Positions 9,364-19,045 of a DNA stretch of 64,000 bases are shown one piece after another. How positions within the stretch are numbered: the stretch's first letter is position 1; the number at the start of each line of letters is the position of its first letter. The position numbers and the translations under genes are program-made. Below the pieces are notes generated by a model, which saw only the letters and a list, made by a program, of their open reading frames with translations, was not told where the DNA came from and did not search any database. Source of the DNA: Asterionellopsis glacialis (taxonomy: Eukaryota > Bacillariophyta > Plagiogrammaphyceae > Rhaphoneidales > Asterionellopsidaceae); assembly GCA_014885115.2 (NCBI GenBank), contig WKLE02000142.1:4741-68740 (forward strand). The letters run 5' to 3'.

Positions 9364-11019
9364 TCAAGTTTCTATTTCGTATTTGTTAAAGTCTTCAGTT
9401 ATGCCACTTCGAACCACTTCTGGCATGGCTCTTAGTAATTCAAATACTGTATTTAGCTGAAGTATCTCTACTTCTTCTTGAGCCTCTTTCAACACCCGCT
9501 CCTTTGCGTTTGGAGGTAAAAATCGCCACATACCCCCGATGGATCGTGAAGCTCTCCGCTTAGATCGAATAATCTGTTCTCCTTGTTCAGCTACAACTGC
9601 TGCCATCAAGAAAGAAAAGAGCCGTGTTGGGATATCTCGCGTCCCAGACAAGAGTATGTCTGGGCACGCCTGGACCAATATTTGTACACCTGTATCCCAT
9701 GTCTTGCCACATGCCAGAGCTACATTCAATGGGAGACGTCCCTGTCGATCGGCGCATTTTGCGGCCTGCGGATATTGTTGTAACAATAATTTCAGCATAG
9801 CTGGCGCCAACGCATTAGTATCATCAGAATCTACTATTGAAGTGGATGTATAGCTAGGACTCGCTGCGGCGACATGAAGCGGTAGAAGCCCTTCTTCATC
9901 ACGTTCTTTTACTTGAGCTGGATACAAAGCTACCGCCAAACGCGCCACCTCCTCGGGACAGTTAGATTTTGCCAATGCGTGTACTACTCTCCATTGGCGT
10001 TGCCTAGGGCACTGTGAGTCGTTTTGAATGATAAGGTCGTTGGGACTAAATCGAATACTGCAAAAGTCTAACGTGTTTAAATGAGCAGCCATCAGTAACA
10101 ACTCCATACTATGCCAAAATTCCACCACTCGATCAATTATTGGATGTTCATCCTTCATATTTGAAGCATTGTATGGTCGCATCCAGAAATCATCGTCCCA
10201 GCCGTTGTTGTTTTCGGAATTCTTTGCCTTTATTGCCTCAGCTTGTCGTTTTCGTTCAAGCTCTTGGCGTTGAGATATGCCTTCTCTCACTATATTCAAA
10301 TAATTTCTCTGAATTGAAACGTCCAATACTTCTTGAATGGCATTTTTTAATTCCGTTGCAGCTTGGTGAACTTCAGGTCGTTGCCATTCCAGTGGGTGTA
10401 AATGACGCAGAAAAAATAAGTCCACAGTGGAGTGTCCAAGCTCAGTCCGTGTCAATGTAAAACTAGGACATTCTCCCTCTTTGAAAGGTGAAACCAAGCG
10501 AAGTACAGTTTTTGTAGGAGAAAGAAGAGTATCTGAATTGTGACAATATTTTTCCATCGTCTTTGTGAAAGAAGATTGTTCCTCAGTTCTTCCAGGAAAT
10601 TTCAAAACTTCACGGTCATCCAGTGCTAAATGCAATCTAGGGGCTGCCTCTGTAAGAGATTTCAAATTATCCTTTTCTAGTAATTGGTGCGTCCCATAAT
10701 CATACTGTTCTTCTTTATTGGTGCTGTTATTATCATTGTTATTTGCACCTGTGCTACTTGTGCGATCGGATAATGATTGCTGTGTCCGATGTAATTCATA
10801 CAGTGCTCTACCTAAAATCCATCGCCACCAACCGAGATGAGGTACTCCATGACTTGCACAGCAATGCAAAGCTGTCCATCCAATCGTATTGCCTTGCCAT
10901 AGCACTGATGATGATGATGGTGGTGTCTCACCGCGATTGGAAGACAATACCAAGCTGTGGACGTTGTCGTAATTACCATCTCGCATAGCCTGGTGAATTT
11001 GAAATGTTAGATTCATCGC
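9364..11019 (-). CDS. Ankyrin-repeat protein
   Basis: 551 residues from the ATG at 11019 (an in-frame ATG nine codons earlier is the alternative). Ankyrin-type units are visible: IGWTALHCCASHGVPHLGWW near residue 55, WRVVHALAKSNCPEEVARLAV near 335, GLLPLHVAAASPSYTS near 370, and GRLPLNVALACGKTWDTG near 415. Each has the LH/LP-A/G pattern of the repeat. The units lie either side of a 240-residue linker that includes a charged helical segment (about 235-265, rich in Gln, Glu and Arg). There is no membrane helix or signal peptide. Ankyrin repeats bind proteins; the partner cannot be inferred. This Trp-containing, widely spaced arrangement is common in diatom ankyrin proteins, many of which are uncharacterised. 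Confidence 0.85.
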   Translation of the reverse strand, partial: AMNLTFQIHQAMRDGNYDNVHSLVLSSNRGETPPSSSSVLWQGNTIGWTALHCCASHGVPHLGWWRWILGRALYELHRTQQSLSDRTSSTGANNNDNNSTNKEEQYDYGTHQLLEKDNLKSLTEAAPRLHLALDDREVLKFPGRTEEQSSFTKTMEKYCHNSDTLLSPTKTVLRLVSPFKEGECPSFTLTRTELGHSTVDLFFLRHLHPLEWQRPEVHQAATELKNAIQEVLDVSIQRNYLNIVREGISQRQELERKRQAEAIKAKNSENNNGWDDDFWMRPYNASNMKDEHPIIDRVVEFWHSMELLLMAAHLNTLDFCSIRFSPNDLIIQNDSQCPRQRQWRVVHALAKSNCPEEVARLAVALYPAQVKERDEEGLLPLHVAAASPSYTSTSIVDSDDTNALAPAMLKLLLQQYPQAAKCADRQGRLPLNVALACGKTWDTGVQILVQACPDILLSGTRDIPTRLFSFLMAAVVAEQGEQIIRSKRRASRSIGGMWRFLPPNAKERVLKEAQEEVEILQLNTVFELLRAMPEVVRSGITEDFNKYEIET

Positions 11020-11046
11020 GAGATATTTACCATGTATCTCTACCAA

Positions 11047-11832
11047 GAGCTACTTGATAAAACTAAAATCTTTATACATTCGTAAACATGCAAGTGACTA
11101 GAGGAAGATGATCAATCACTAAACTGCTGCCATGACATGTACCGGTACCTTGCGGACTAGAACCATTGCGCTACTGCTGCACACCTGTCGCTCAATTGTC
11201 AAATTCTGGAAGAACGACAAAGAACAAAACATCAACACAACATCAAAACATGAAACAGCTGTTACAGGAATTGCGCTGATCTGGAAGAACAACAAAGAAT
11301 AAAACATCTCCGCTAAAGAGGGTACAGTATGTACCAATACTGCAATAGGAACTATAGAGAAATTCCTAATTCACTAATTCCTGCCAGCTCTATTCACATC
11401 GTACCTGGTTCTGTACCTGTTCCCTGTACCGGTACGAATACTGTATGGGGCAACCGATCGATGGCCGGCGGCGGTGCTGGCCATTCAAGTTCTCCGTACC
11501 AGGTAGAGTAGATGCTCTCTCTCTACTCTCTAGAGAGAGAGACGATCCTTTTAGGACCTCTCTAGAGAGAGAGATTCGCTTTTCTCACCCTTTTCTCCGA
11601 ACGCACATCATAATTCGAAAACAACTGTGTAAAGTGAAGAAGCACCCAGAGCTTCTCATTTGTACAGGACTTGTTGTGAAGAAAGTAACATAGTTTCAGA
11701 AGCTCAGTTCGACGACAGTCAGTAAACATAGCAACAATTTTTCAAGTGATATAGAACTGAAGACTAAGCTTGAAAGCATTGCACATACATTTGACACACT
11801 ACACGTCCATCTCAGAAAGCTAGAGAAACATT
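11047..11832. repeat. Intergenic palindromic repeats: GGTACC and CTCTAGAG types
   Basis: Divergent promoter interval between the ankyrin and SET-domain genes. It is dense in GGTAC-based elements (11141-11156, 11400-11435, 11493-11504). Two near-identical CTCTCTAGAGAGAGAGA palindromes lie at about 11529-11545 and 11559-11575. No coding sequence is seen. The repeats match others in this window (near 4321, 28004 and 34828 for CTCTAGAG; 28030-28160, 39340-39385 and 58985-59100 for GGTACC). Confidence 0.7.
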
Positions 11833-13320
11833 ATGGAAGACTTACTTGATGCAGCTGATGCTTTGGTTGCCGATTATCCTGATGGTGACCCCCCAAGACC
11901 GAATTTTGATTTTCCGGTTGATTACGACACGAACTCACCTCATCGTCTGATGGAAATACGTGTATCTCGTCGAGAAGGTACCGATCGAGGAAAGGGCTGG
12001 TTTGCCAAGAAGGACATTCCTGCCGGGACAACGTTAATTATCGACAAGCCTTTAGCTATGGTTATGAATTGGCAAGATGACGTCGGCGACGAGGGAAACG
12101 AAGAAGAGGACATTGAAATGAGTGAAGATGAGGAGAAGGAAGAAGAACAGTTCTCTTCTCTAAATGAAATGTTATTGCTAGAGCTGTTACAAGAAATTAG
12201 GCAAAATCATTCTATTTGGGCCGACAATCTTTCTCACATGTACCCCAGAGACAATCAGACGGCATCGACTTTACCCATGTGGGTTTGTCAGGACGACGAA
12301 ATCTTTGCTCTGGTAGAGGCGTCATTTGAAGAATTGACCAAAGTACCAGAATTGGACGAACAAACTTTGAAAGAAATCAAGTACAGATTACCATTAATTA
12401 TTCGGTACAATTGTCTCTCAGTCGAAACTTGTCCAGAATTATTGGTACACCCTGGTCCTGGCGGACATGCATCTCTTGGGGGGACAGCTGTGTATTACTT
12501 GCCATCGTTTTTTAATCATGATAGTCACCCGAATGCGTCACGCTATGCTGTTGGAGATGTCATGTGGTTTGTCGCAAATAGAGATATCAAAAAGGGGGAC
12601 GAAATTTGTATCAGCTACCTAGAGCACGATGTCCTGTGTGAAAATGCTAAGACACGGACCACCATGTTGCAAATGGATTTTGCTGACGGAAAAGCGGACA
12701 ATATCAAAATGTCGTCAACATCAATGGCAGACGTTCCAGAGGGAGGAGAGGAAGACACGGAAGCCCCTGACTTTCCAGTAGTGGATGATTTGGTACAATC
12801 AGAGTTAATGAGTATGGAACCAATGGAGCGTCTAGAGGCAATTCAACAATTGTATGATCAAGCAATTGGAGAAAGTGGCCCCGACGGAGATGTAGAAGAA
12901 ATGGGTGAAAACATGGAGGAAGACATGAAAGATACCGCCTGGTTTCAGTGTGATGTGCAGAATCTACGAATTCTCCGAGCTATTACTCTGGATGGACAAG
13001 GAAAAAGTGACCAAGCCATGGAAGAATGGGAGGAGTGTGTGAAATTTGCCGAGACAAAGTTGCCTCCATTGGACGAGAATGGGATTGCAATGCGAGTACA
13101 GGCCGCTCTTTGTGCTCGCTGTGCAGGGAAAATGGATTTGGCAAAGAAAAACGCAGAAGCAGCTCTGATTTCACACAATATTTTATTTGGGGGCGGAGTA
13201 GAGCGCTTTCGCCGGCGATATCACCGTGAGGTTCAACTAACTTTACGTCGAGACACAGGATCATTTGAGGCAGGTGGTTTTGCAGCATTGGATGAATTAT
13301 GGCCAGTTCAAATGGGCTGA
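11833..13320 (+). CDS. SET-domain protein lysine methyltransferase, SMYD-like
   Basis: 495 residues. A split SET domain: the start strand GKGWFAKKDIPAGTTL near residue 55, an acidic insert of about 40 residues rich in Glu (about 85-115), then the core YLPSFFNHDSHPNASRYAVG at about 221-240. This is the NHDCxPN SAM/substrate motif with Ser in place of the usual Cys. GDEICISYLE follows near 258, supplying the conserved catalytic Tyr. The C-terminal third contains helical TPR-like pairs (for example LRILRAITLDGQGKSDQAMEEWEE, split here as LRILRAITLDGQ then KSDQAMEEWEE), as in SMYD proteins. I find no MYND zinc finger within the SET insert, a difference from animal SMYD1-3. Probable role is methylation of histone or other lysines; the substrate is unknown. 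Convergent with the coiled-coil gene 219 bp away. Confidence 0.88.
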   Translation: MEDLLDAADALVADYPDGDPPRPNFDFPVDYDTNSPHRLMEIRVSRREGTDRGKGWFAKKDIPAGTTLIIDKPLAMVMNWQDDVGDEGNEEEDIEMSEDEEKEEEQFSSLNEMLLLELLQEIRQNHSIWADNLSHMYPRDNQTASTLPMWVCQDDEIFALVEASFEELTKVPELDEQTLKEIKYRLPLIIRYNCLSVETCPELLVHPGPGGHASLGGTAVYYLPSFFNHDSHPNASRYAVGDVMWFVANRDIKKGDEICISYLEHDVLCENAKTRTTMLQMDFADGKADNIKMSSTSMADVPEGGEEDTEAPDFPVVDDLVQSELMSMEPMERLEAIQQLYDQAIGESGPDGDVEEMGENMEEDMKDTAWFQCDVQNLRILRAITLDGQGKSDQAMEEWEECVKFAETKLPPLDENGIAMRVQAALCARCAGKMDLAKKNAEAALISHNILFGGGVERFRRRYHREVQLTLRRDTGSFEAGGFAALDELWPVQMG

Positions 13321-13539
13321 AACTGAAAAGATACAGACTATTTTTGTCGAGACTTTTCCTCTTCGGCGTGATATTTAGTGTTTTGTTGCTCCTTTAGACC
13401 TGGGAGGAGACAACAACGCTGAAAAAAGAAATAAAATTGAGATTAGCATTTCAGTCCGTCGTTCCTTCTTCGCACCCAGGAAGAATTACGAGCACTGCTG
13501 TAATGATTGTAGCCCTTGTATTTGAGAATTATTTCTACT

Positions 13540-16446
13540 CTAGCGGTTTTCCTCATCATATAAAGGAGAGAGTGATCCCTGCATTTTGCGACCTGATCCC
13601 AAGCGTTCGCTTTTATTCGAAAGATGTCCAAATGCCTTTGTTCTATTTACTGAATTTTGGGCGGGTGTCCCCATGATGTTTTTACTATTACCCGCACTAC
13701 TGCGCTCCCTCAAAATTTTTTCCTTCTGTAGTTTTCGTTTTAGGTAGGCCTCTTGACGTCGAACCTTGTCTTTCAAATCATTATTCTCTTTTTCAAGTTC
13801 GGCTAGATCTTTGTTGTCGCGCTTTACGTTGCAAAGCATCATGTTGGCCTTTTCCAAGTCTGCTTCAGCTATCTCCCTTAAGTGACGTTCTCTGTGAAGA
13901 GCATCTAAAAATTCCTCTTCTTGGGTGCGCAAAGAAGATTTCAATCTGTTTAATTCATCACTTTCGTCTTCTTTCTTTACATCATGAAGCTGGTTCTCAA
14001 GCTCCGCAGAGCGAGCCCTTTCGGCTTCAAGATCAATTTCCACTTTCTTATTATGTTCGACCATGTCACCTAGTAGCGTTGTTCGCTGTTCGAGCATTTC
14101 CTCAGCTTCGGCTACTTTCTTTTTGTGAGCTTCAACCAGGGCGTGTGCTTCCGATAAATCCTTTAGAAGTTGGGCTTGCTTTTCCTGAAAACGTATGTCG
14201 TCATCTTCTTGATTTGTGCGTTCACGATCAAGTTGGCGTTCCAGTGCTTCTATTGTATTCACGTGCGCGACCCGGTTCTTCTCTTCAGCTGTTATAAGTA
14301 GATCCAACTCGACACGAAGAGTTCTTTCACGCTGTTCAAGCAATGTATTCTTTCTTGTCAAAGATGTTATAGTTGAATGCCTCTCTTGCAGCTTAAGTGC
14401 TTGTGATTTCATGTCTTCTTCAATTCTGGTCTTACAACGTTGGAGAAGAGCGAGTTCTTGCTTGAGGCTATCTTCTGACCTCTGGTGTCGCTGCCGTTCG
14501 TCGTTTAGGACTGCCTCAAGATTTGATAACTTCTTCTCAAGTTGATGAATTTTTGTTTCAAAGTCTGAGACAATTTCGGCTGCATCCATTTCATTTGAGC
14601 TGAGCTTCTGGATCAGTGATTCTATTTCTGCTTGAAGCATGACAGCTGTAGTCTCAGACTGCTTTAACTTTCCTTGTTTGATATCCCGGATTTCATTTTC
14701 CTTGTTTTCAAGTTGTGCCTCAACTTTCTGAAGATTCCGTTGCAGTCTTCTTATATCTTCTTGACTTGTCCGGGTCTTTTCTTCGAGAGAAGTTTGGAGA
14801 ATAGCAATTTGTGCTTCGTAATTTTCCAACTCACCGTCAGTAGCAGAAAGCGTTTTTTCCAGGGAGTTTACAGCAGAATGGTGCTCTTGCATATGGGCGG
14901 TAAGTTCTTCCTCTACATCGCGTTTCTCGTTTTGCAAGGTAACGATTTCTTCTCGAAGAACTTGTTGGCTGGACGACCATGATTCTTTTTCTTCCTGGAA
15001 TTTGTCTTGCATGCTTTCAATAGCTTTTTGGTTCTCCCTTTCAATACATGAACGTTTGTTTTGTTCACTTAATAAATTTCTTTCGGACTTCTTCAAGCTT
15101 TCCTCTAATTCTTTAATTCTCATACGTTCATTTTCCAGTCGTTCTACTTTTCCTCCGTAATTCTTTGTTTCCTGCCTCAGTATTATGTTGTCACTTTCCA
15201 TTCTGCAGACAGTGGCTGTTAGCTCAATCACCTCGGCTTCCTTCGCCGCCAGCTGATCCCGAAGTGTTCCACGCTCATGTTCCAGTCGCCCCATAGCATC
15301 AGCAAGGGTTGGTTCTCCGCTGTCATCCTTATCTGCTGAGTTGGACATACTCATCAATTTTTCCATGCAATTTGATATTTCTTTTTCCAGTGTTGCAACA
15401 ACCAGTTCTTTAGCCTCTACTTCAGAACGCATGTTGTTAATAGAGCCCTCGTGTACTCTCTGAAGGCTCTGGATTTTTTGTTCATATTGTTGTTCCAGGT
15501 TTTCCTGCTTTGATTCATATTCACTTGAAATCTTGCCAACATCTTCATCACGACGTTTCATCCAATCTTCAAGTTCTTGAAGGGTCTTTGTATTTTGTGA
15601 AGTTTGTTGCTGTAGCTTTAGTTCGAGCTCTTGGATACGTTCCTGGCTCCCTGAAGTGTCTTCTCTCAATTGATTCATTTCTTGTTCGTGCTCAAGTCGA
15701 AGCTTTTCTAATTCAATTTGAGCTCTTTGCTTTTCTCTTTGCCTCTCTTCGTCCTTTTCTTGTTGGGACTTTGTTAGCTTCTGGATATTGGCAAATGATG
15801 TATTAAGTGTATCTGTTAAAGCCTCGTGATCCTTCTTAAGCTTTCCTATTTGCTCTTGTAGCTGTTTCTTAGCTTCAAGGGTTTCACTCAACTCCTTCTG
15901 AACAGCTACGACATCAACAATAGCACTGTCTCTATCATTCAACTTTTGCTTTAGAGCTTCCATATCTTTCTGTAGCTGCAAATTTTTCTTACGCAGAGCC
16001 GCTCTCTCTTTCACCACATCTTCCTGCGTCTTGAAACGTCTAACGAGAGAGAGAACCTCCTTCTCTCTAACATCTAGTTGTTGTTGCACATCTTTCTTTT
16101 CTTTCTCAAGGGACTCGTTGCATGCCCAAAGAGATCTCTTCTCTTCTTCAATTGACTCCAACTTTTTGCTGGCTTCGTGGAATTTGTCATTTAAGTTGTG
16201 CAACAACTTTTCCTTTCGTTGGACTTCTTCCTCTTTTAGTTTAATTTCTTCTTCTTTTTCTTGCAACAGATCCAATAGTTCATCTCGTCCAGTGTCACCA
16301 TCTAGAATCTTGATGCGCTTCCTAAGTTCTGTAACTTCCATTTGCATACGAAAATAGTCAGCATCCTGTGATCTGCTTTTCTTCTTTCCAGATGAACCTT
16401 TCCCAGAAAAGATACCAAATCGTTTTGAACGAACATCTCCGGGCCG
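13540..16446 (-). CDS. Large coiled-coil protein, 5' end lost in assembly gap
   Basis: 968 residues are visible, almost all coiled coil: long runs of Glu, Lys, Gln, Arg and Leu with heptad spacing from the N-terminal visible part to about 50 residues before the end, and hardly any Pro. The C-terminus is basic, rich in Ser, Asn and Gly (GTPAQNSVNRTKAFGHL) and could be a short targeting or microtubule/DNA-contact tail. The first in-frame Met after the gap is at 16347, but the same frame is open back through 16446, reading KKKSRSQDADYFRMQMEV, so the true start lies in or beyond the run of N. Such proteins are typically golgins, centrosomal or kinetochore/nuclear-lamina-like scaffolds; no specific domain lets me choose. 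The C-terminal 20 residues close normally. Confidence 0.85.
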   Translation of the reverse strand, partial: RPGDVRSKRFGIFSGKGSSGKKKSRSQDADYFRMQMEVTELRKRIKILDGDTGRDELLDLLQEKEEEIKLKEEEVQRKEKLLHNLNDKFHEASKKLESIEEEKRSLWACNESLEKEKKDVQQQLDVREKEVLSLVRRFKTQEDVVKERAALRKKNLQLQKDMEALKQKLNDRDSAIVDVVAVQKELSETLEAKKQLQEQIGKLKKDHEALTDTLNTSFANIQKLTKSQQEKDEERQREKQRAQIELEKLRLEHEQEMNQLREDTSGSQERIQELELKLQQQTSQNTKTLQELEDWMKRRDEDVGKISSEYESKQENLEQQYEQKIQSLQRVHEGSINNMRSEVEAKELVVATLEKEISNCMEKLMSMSNSADKDDSGEPTLADAMGRLEHERGTLRDQLAAKEAEVIELTATVCRMESDNIILRQETKNYGGKVERLENERMRIKELEESLKKSERNLLSEQNKRSCIERENQKAIESMQDKFQEEKESWSSSQQVLREEIVTLQNEKRDVEEELTAHMQEHHSAVNSLEKTLSATDGELENYEAQIAILQTSLEEKTRTSQEDIRRLQRNLQKVEAQLENKENEIRDIKQGKLKQSETTAVMLQAEIESLIQKLSSNEMDAAEIVSDFETKIHQLEKKLSNLEAVLNDERQRHQRSEDSLKQELALLQRCKTRIEEDMKSQALKLQERHSTITSLTRKNTLLEQRERTLRVELDLLITAEEKNRVAHVNTIEALERQLDRERTNQEDDDIRFQEKQAQLLKDLSEAHALVEAHKKKVAEAEEMLEQRTTLLGDMVEHNKKVEIDLEAERARSAELENQLHDVKKEDESDELNRLKSSLRTQEEEFLDALHRERHLREIAEADLEKANMMLCNVKRDNKDLAELEKENNDLKDKVRRQEAYLKRKLQKEKILRERSSAGNSKNIMGTPAQNSVNRTKAFGHLSNKSERLGSGRKMQGSLSPLYDEENR

Positions 16447-16547
16447 NNNNNNNNNNNNNNNNNNNNNNNNNNNNNNNNNNNNNNNNNNNNNNNNNNNNNN
16501 NNNNNNNNNNNNNNNNNNNNNNNNNNNNNNNNNNNNNNNNNNNNNNN
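16447..16547. other. Assembly gap, 101 N
   Basis: 101 undetermined bases interrupt the 5' part of the coiled-coil gene. The sequence right of it (16564-16580) is a 17-nt T run, a likely cause of the break. Confidence 1.
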
Positions 16548-17159
16548 AAAAAACGGCTGTTTCTTTTTTTTTTTTTTTTTGCGCAAAAAATGGGCAGGAA
16601 AGAATAACGAACAGCGGAAAAGTTTGATCGAATCATATTTAGTCCTGTAGTTCATATTCCTACTGTCCTGTCAGCACCCGTACAGGAAATCGGATTTTCA
16701 AAAGAGCCGTTGGCTCGATATTGTATGTTGCATTCACATACAGTATACAGATCTGTTTAATTATATAATGAAAAAATGTTGGAAAATTTTATTTTTTGCA
16801 GTATAAAAGATGTTGAATGAGACAAAATATATTTGAATATCGGTTCGGCTGTTATCTGGGATGTTCTCAGGTACCTCTGACACTGGTACTGACTTTACAC
16901 ATATATGAAACACTATAGATCTACGGTAGGGTGTGGGACAGTGGACTATGTGACCGGTAGTTCTATTCCGAGAGAAAGCAGGACTCGTACGTAGGACTCT
17001 ATTGGATCTGGAAAGCCATCGACCGACCTGCGAAAAAATGCATGTTGAAAATACCATACAAAAATCGGGTTTTTACAAGACAAGTTTGAAAATACCATCA
17101 TTGTGTGATTAAGCGAAGCAAAAGCAACTAGGGTATTCCGTTGTGAACACCTGAAGACC
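16548..17159. other. Intergenic region after gap
   Basis: Holds the 5' side of the coiled-coil gene (leftward) and the promoter of the acidic membrane protein (rightward). A minus-strand ATG at 16634-16636 opens a frame running through the A tract into the gap and could be the lost start, but the homopolymer makes the frame unreliable. One GGTACC element lies near 16870. Nothing else is seen. Confidence 0.4.
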
Positions 17160-18877
17160 ATGAAGATATTTGCAATCGTTGTTTCGCTCCTTGCTGCCGT
17201 TGAAGCTAGCAAGTCAGCTTTTCAACGAGATATCGTGACTGGTGCCGATCGCAAAGCTCGTATGTTGAGAGCAAGGGATACCGCAGAACATGAGTTGTTC
17301 CAAGTAGCTGTTCCCATTGCAGAGTATGAAAAGAAACACGGGAAGATTCCTGGCCGAGAACCTAGCTTCATGAATAGCCGGCGAATGGAAGGTGATGAGG
17401 ATGGTGAAGAAAATGGTGGCGAGGATGATTATTTCGCAGACGATTATTTTATCAACGATCAATACGTGCAGAGTTTCAATGGATACGCGTTGAAATACGT
17501 CATGTGTCAACCAATTCAGCGCTTTTCTGAACAAGCCGTCCAAGATGGAGAGTACAACTCTATGGTTACTGATGATATTGTGATTCTTCGTCTCTGTCCT
17601 CGAAACCAGTGTAGCTCGAGCAAAGAATTTGGATGCAGTTACAACTACGGTGAATATGCTGTTGGTCTTGGTGATTACCTTCGTGTCATGTTGAAGTATG
17701 CGGAAGACAAGAAGCAAAATTTATGCAACTTTTGCGCTGACTGCTTTGGAAGGCGAAAATTAGATGACAGAGATGAGGAAGATAAGGATGAGGAAGATAG
17801 AGACGAAGAGGAAGACAGGGATGAGGAAGACGAGCAAGACAGGGATGAGGAAGACGAGCAAGACAAAGAAGAGGAGGAAGAGCAAGAAGACAAAGAGGAA
17901 GAGAATGCAGAGGATAATAATGCCAACAATTACAACAAGTATAATGGCAACAGCTATTGCAGCACTTACGAAAGTTTGTGCTACAACTATGGTAATTGGT
18001 GCGATGAGGATTATGGTGACGACTATTACATGGGCAATGAAGATTATCTTGATTATGTTGACTGCGTTAAGGTCCAGGGTCAAGGAAGTTATCAAGGTTC
18101 TAACATGTATGTTCGACCCCGCTGTAACGCAAAGGAGGGAACAATTAAAATGGGAATTTTCTACGATCCTTACTGCTCTCAGTATGTTGACAGTGATGTA
18201 ACAGCCAAAGAATTTAGCGGTGTTCAATTCAACAACAGTATTTTTGAGGAATTTCAGCAGGCAGATTGTATTGATTGTTCTGCAACTGTAAGTGTATTTC
18301 TGGTTGTTGAGTATTCCAAACCACATCGGTTAAAGTTGTGCTAACGTACTTACAATTTTGTTGTTGATTGTTTTCGAATGCGCAGGAAACCCCTCCATAT
18401 TACAACGCCAATGGTTACATGTGCAACAAAATCTACCACGAATCCGGCCAATGTTTTGCGAACCTGCCATACAATCCATACAATGATTATGATGATCATA
18501 GTACCGACTGTTCTTTTATGCATAGTATCACATCTGGTACTTACAACAGCAAAGGAGAGATATCTTCAGGACGCTGGGGCCAAGATGACTATGAGACCAT
18601 CACAGATGGTCAAAAGGGTATGATGGTGGGCAGTTTGGTCTTGTGTGCACTTTTGGCAGTGTATGCGTGCTACTTGCACCATTCCATTACGAATCTTCTT
18701 ATCAAATCGTTAAGTCATAGCCATTTGTTGCCACCCTCAAGACACCGCAGCAGGAGTCAAACTGCAAGGGCAAGTAATACTACCAGCGGTCGAAGTGTCA
18801 CGAGCAGGAAGAGCAAACGCCGTAGCGGCAAGAGTGGTGATTCCAAAACTGATCGTGGATCTGATTGGGATTATTAA
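17160..18877 (+). CDS. Signal-anchored acidic Cys/Tyr-rich membrane protein (2 exons)
   Basis: Exons 17160-18287 and 18386-18877, intron 98 bp with GTAAGT donor and CGCAG acceptor, both on codon boundaries; 539 residues. Without splicing the first frame stops 19 codons later. Signal peptide at residues 1-16 (FAIVVSLLAAVEAS). A lumenal domain follows with Cys pairs (CPRNQCSSSKEFGC, NFCADCFG). An acidic stretch at about 200-248 is made of imperfect tandem units such as RDEEDEQD. After it come Asn/Tyr/Cys-rich segments (YCSTYESLCYNYGNWC, ending CIDCSAT). A single membrane helix is at about 454-474 (VGSLVLCALLAVYACYL), and the tail is Ser/Arg/Lys-rich. This is type I topology with an acidic lumenal face. 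I know of no named family; diatoms have many of this pattern, and some acidic transmembrane proteins associate with the silica-deposition vesicle membrane, which is only a suggestion here. Confidence 0.85.
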
Positions 18878-19045
18878 AACCTAATCTTTTTCCTCCCGGT
18901 CGAAGCGCAACAAAATGACATAACAGTTGCTGCTTGAAAAAAATATTGATGTGTAGTATCCTACCAATTACAAGTGTTTGATGTTGTTTTAAAAGCAAGA
19001 ATATGAAATAAAAATTATATTTTTACATGAACTACTACTATTCAA

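Noticed and set aside
17675..18326. Minus-strand Ser-rich and Leu/Val-rich frames
   Set aside because: They are antisense shadows of the Asp/Glu-rich tract in the spliced gene on the plus strand.
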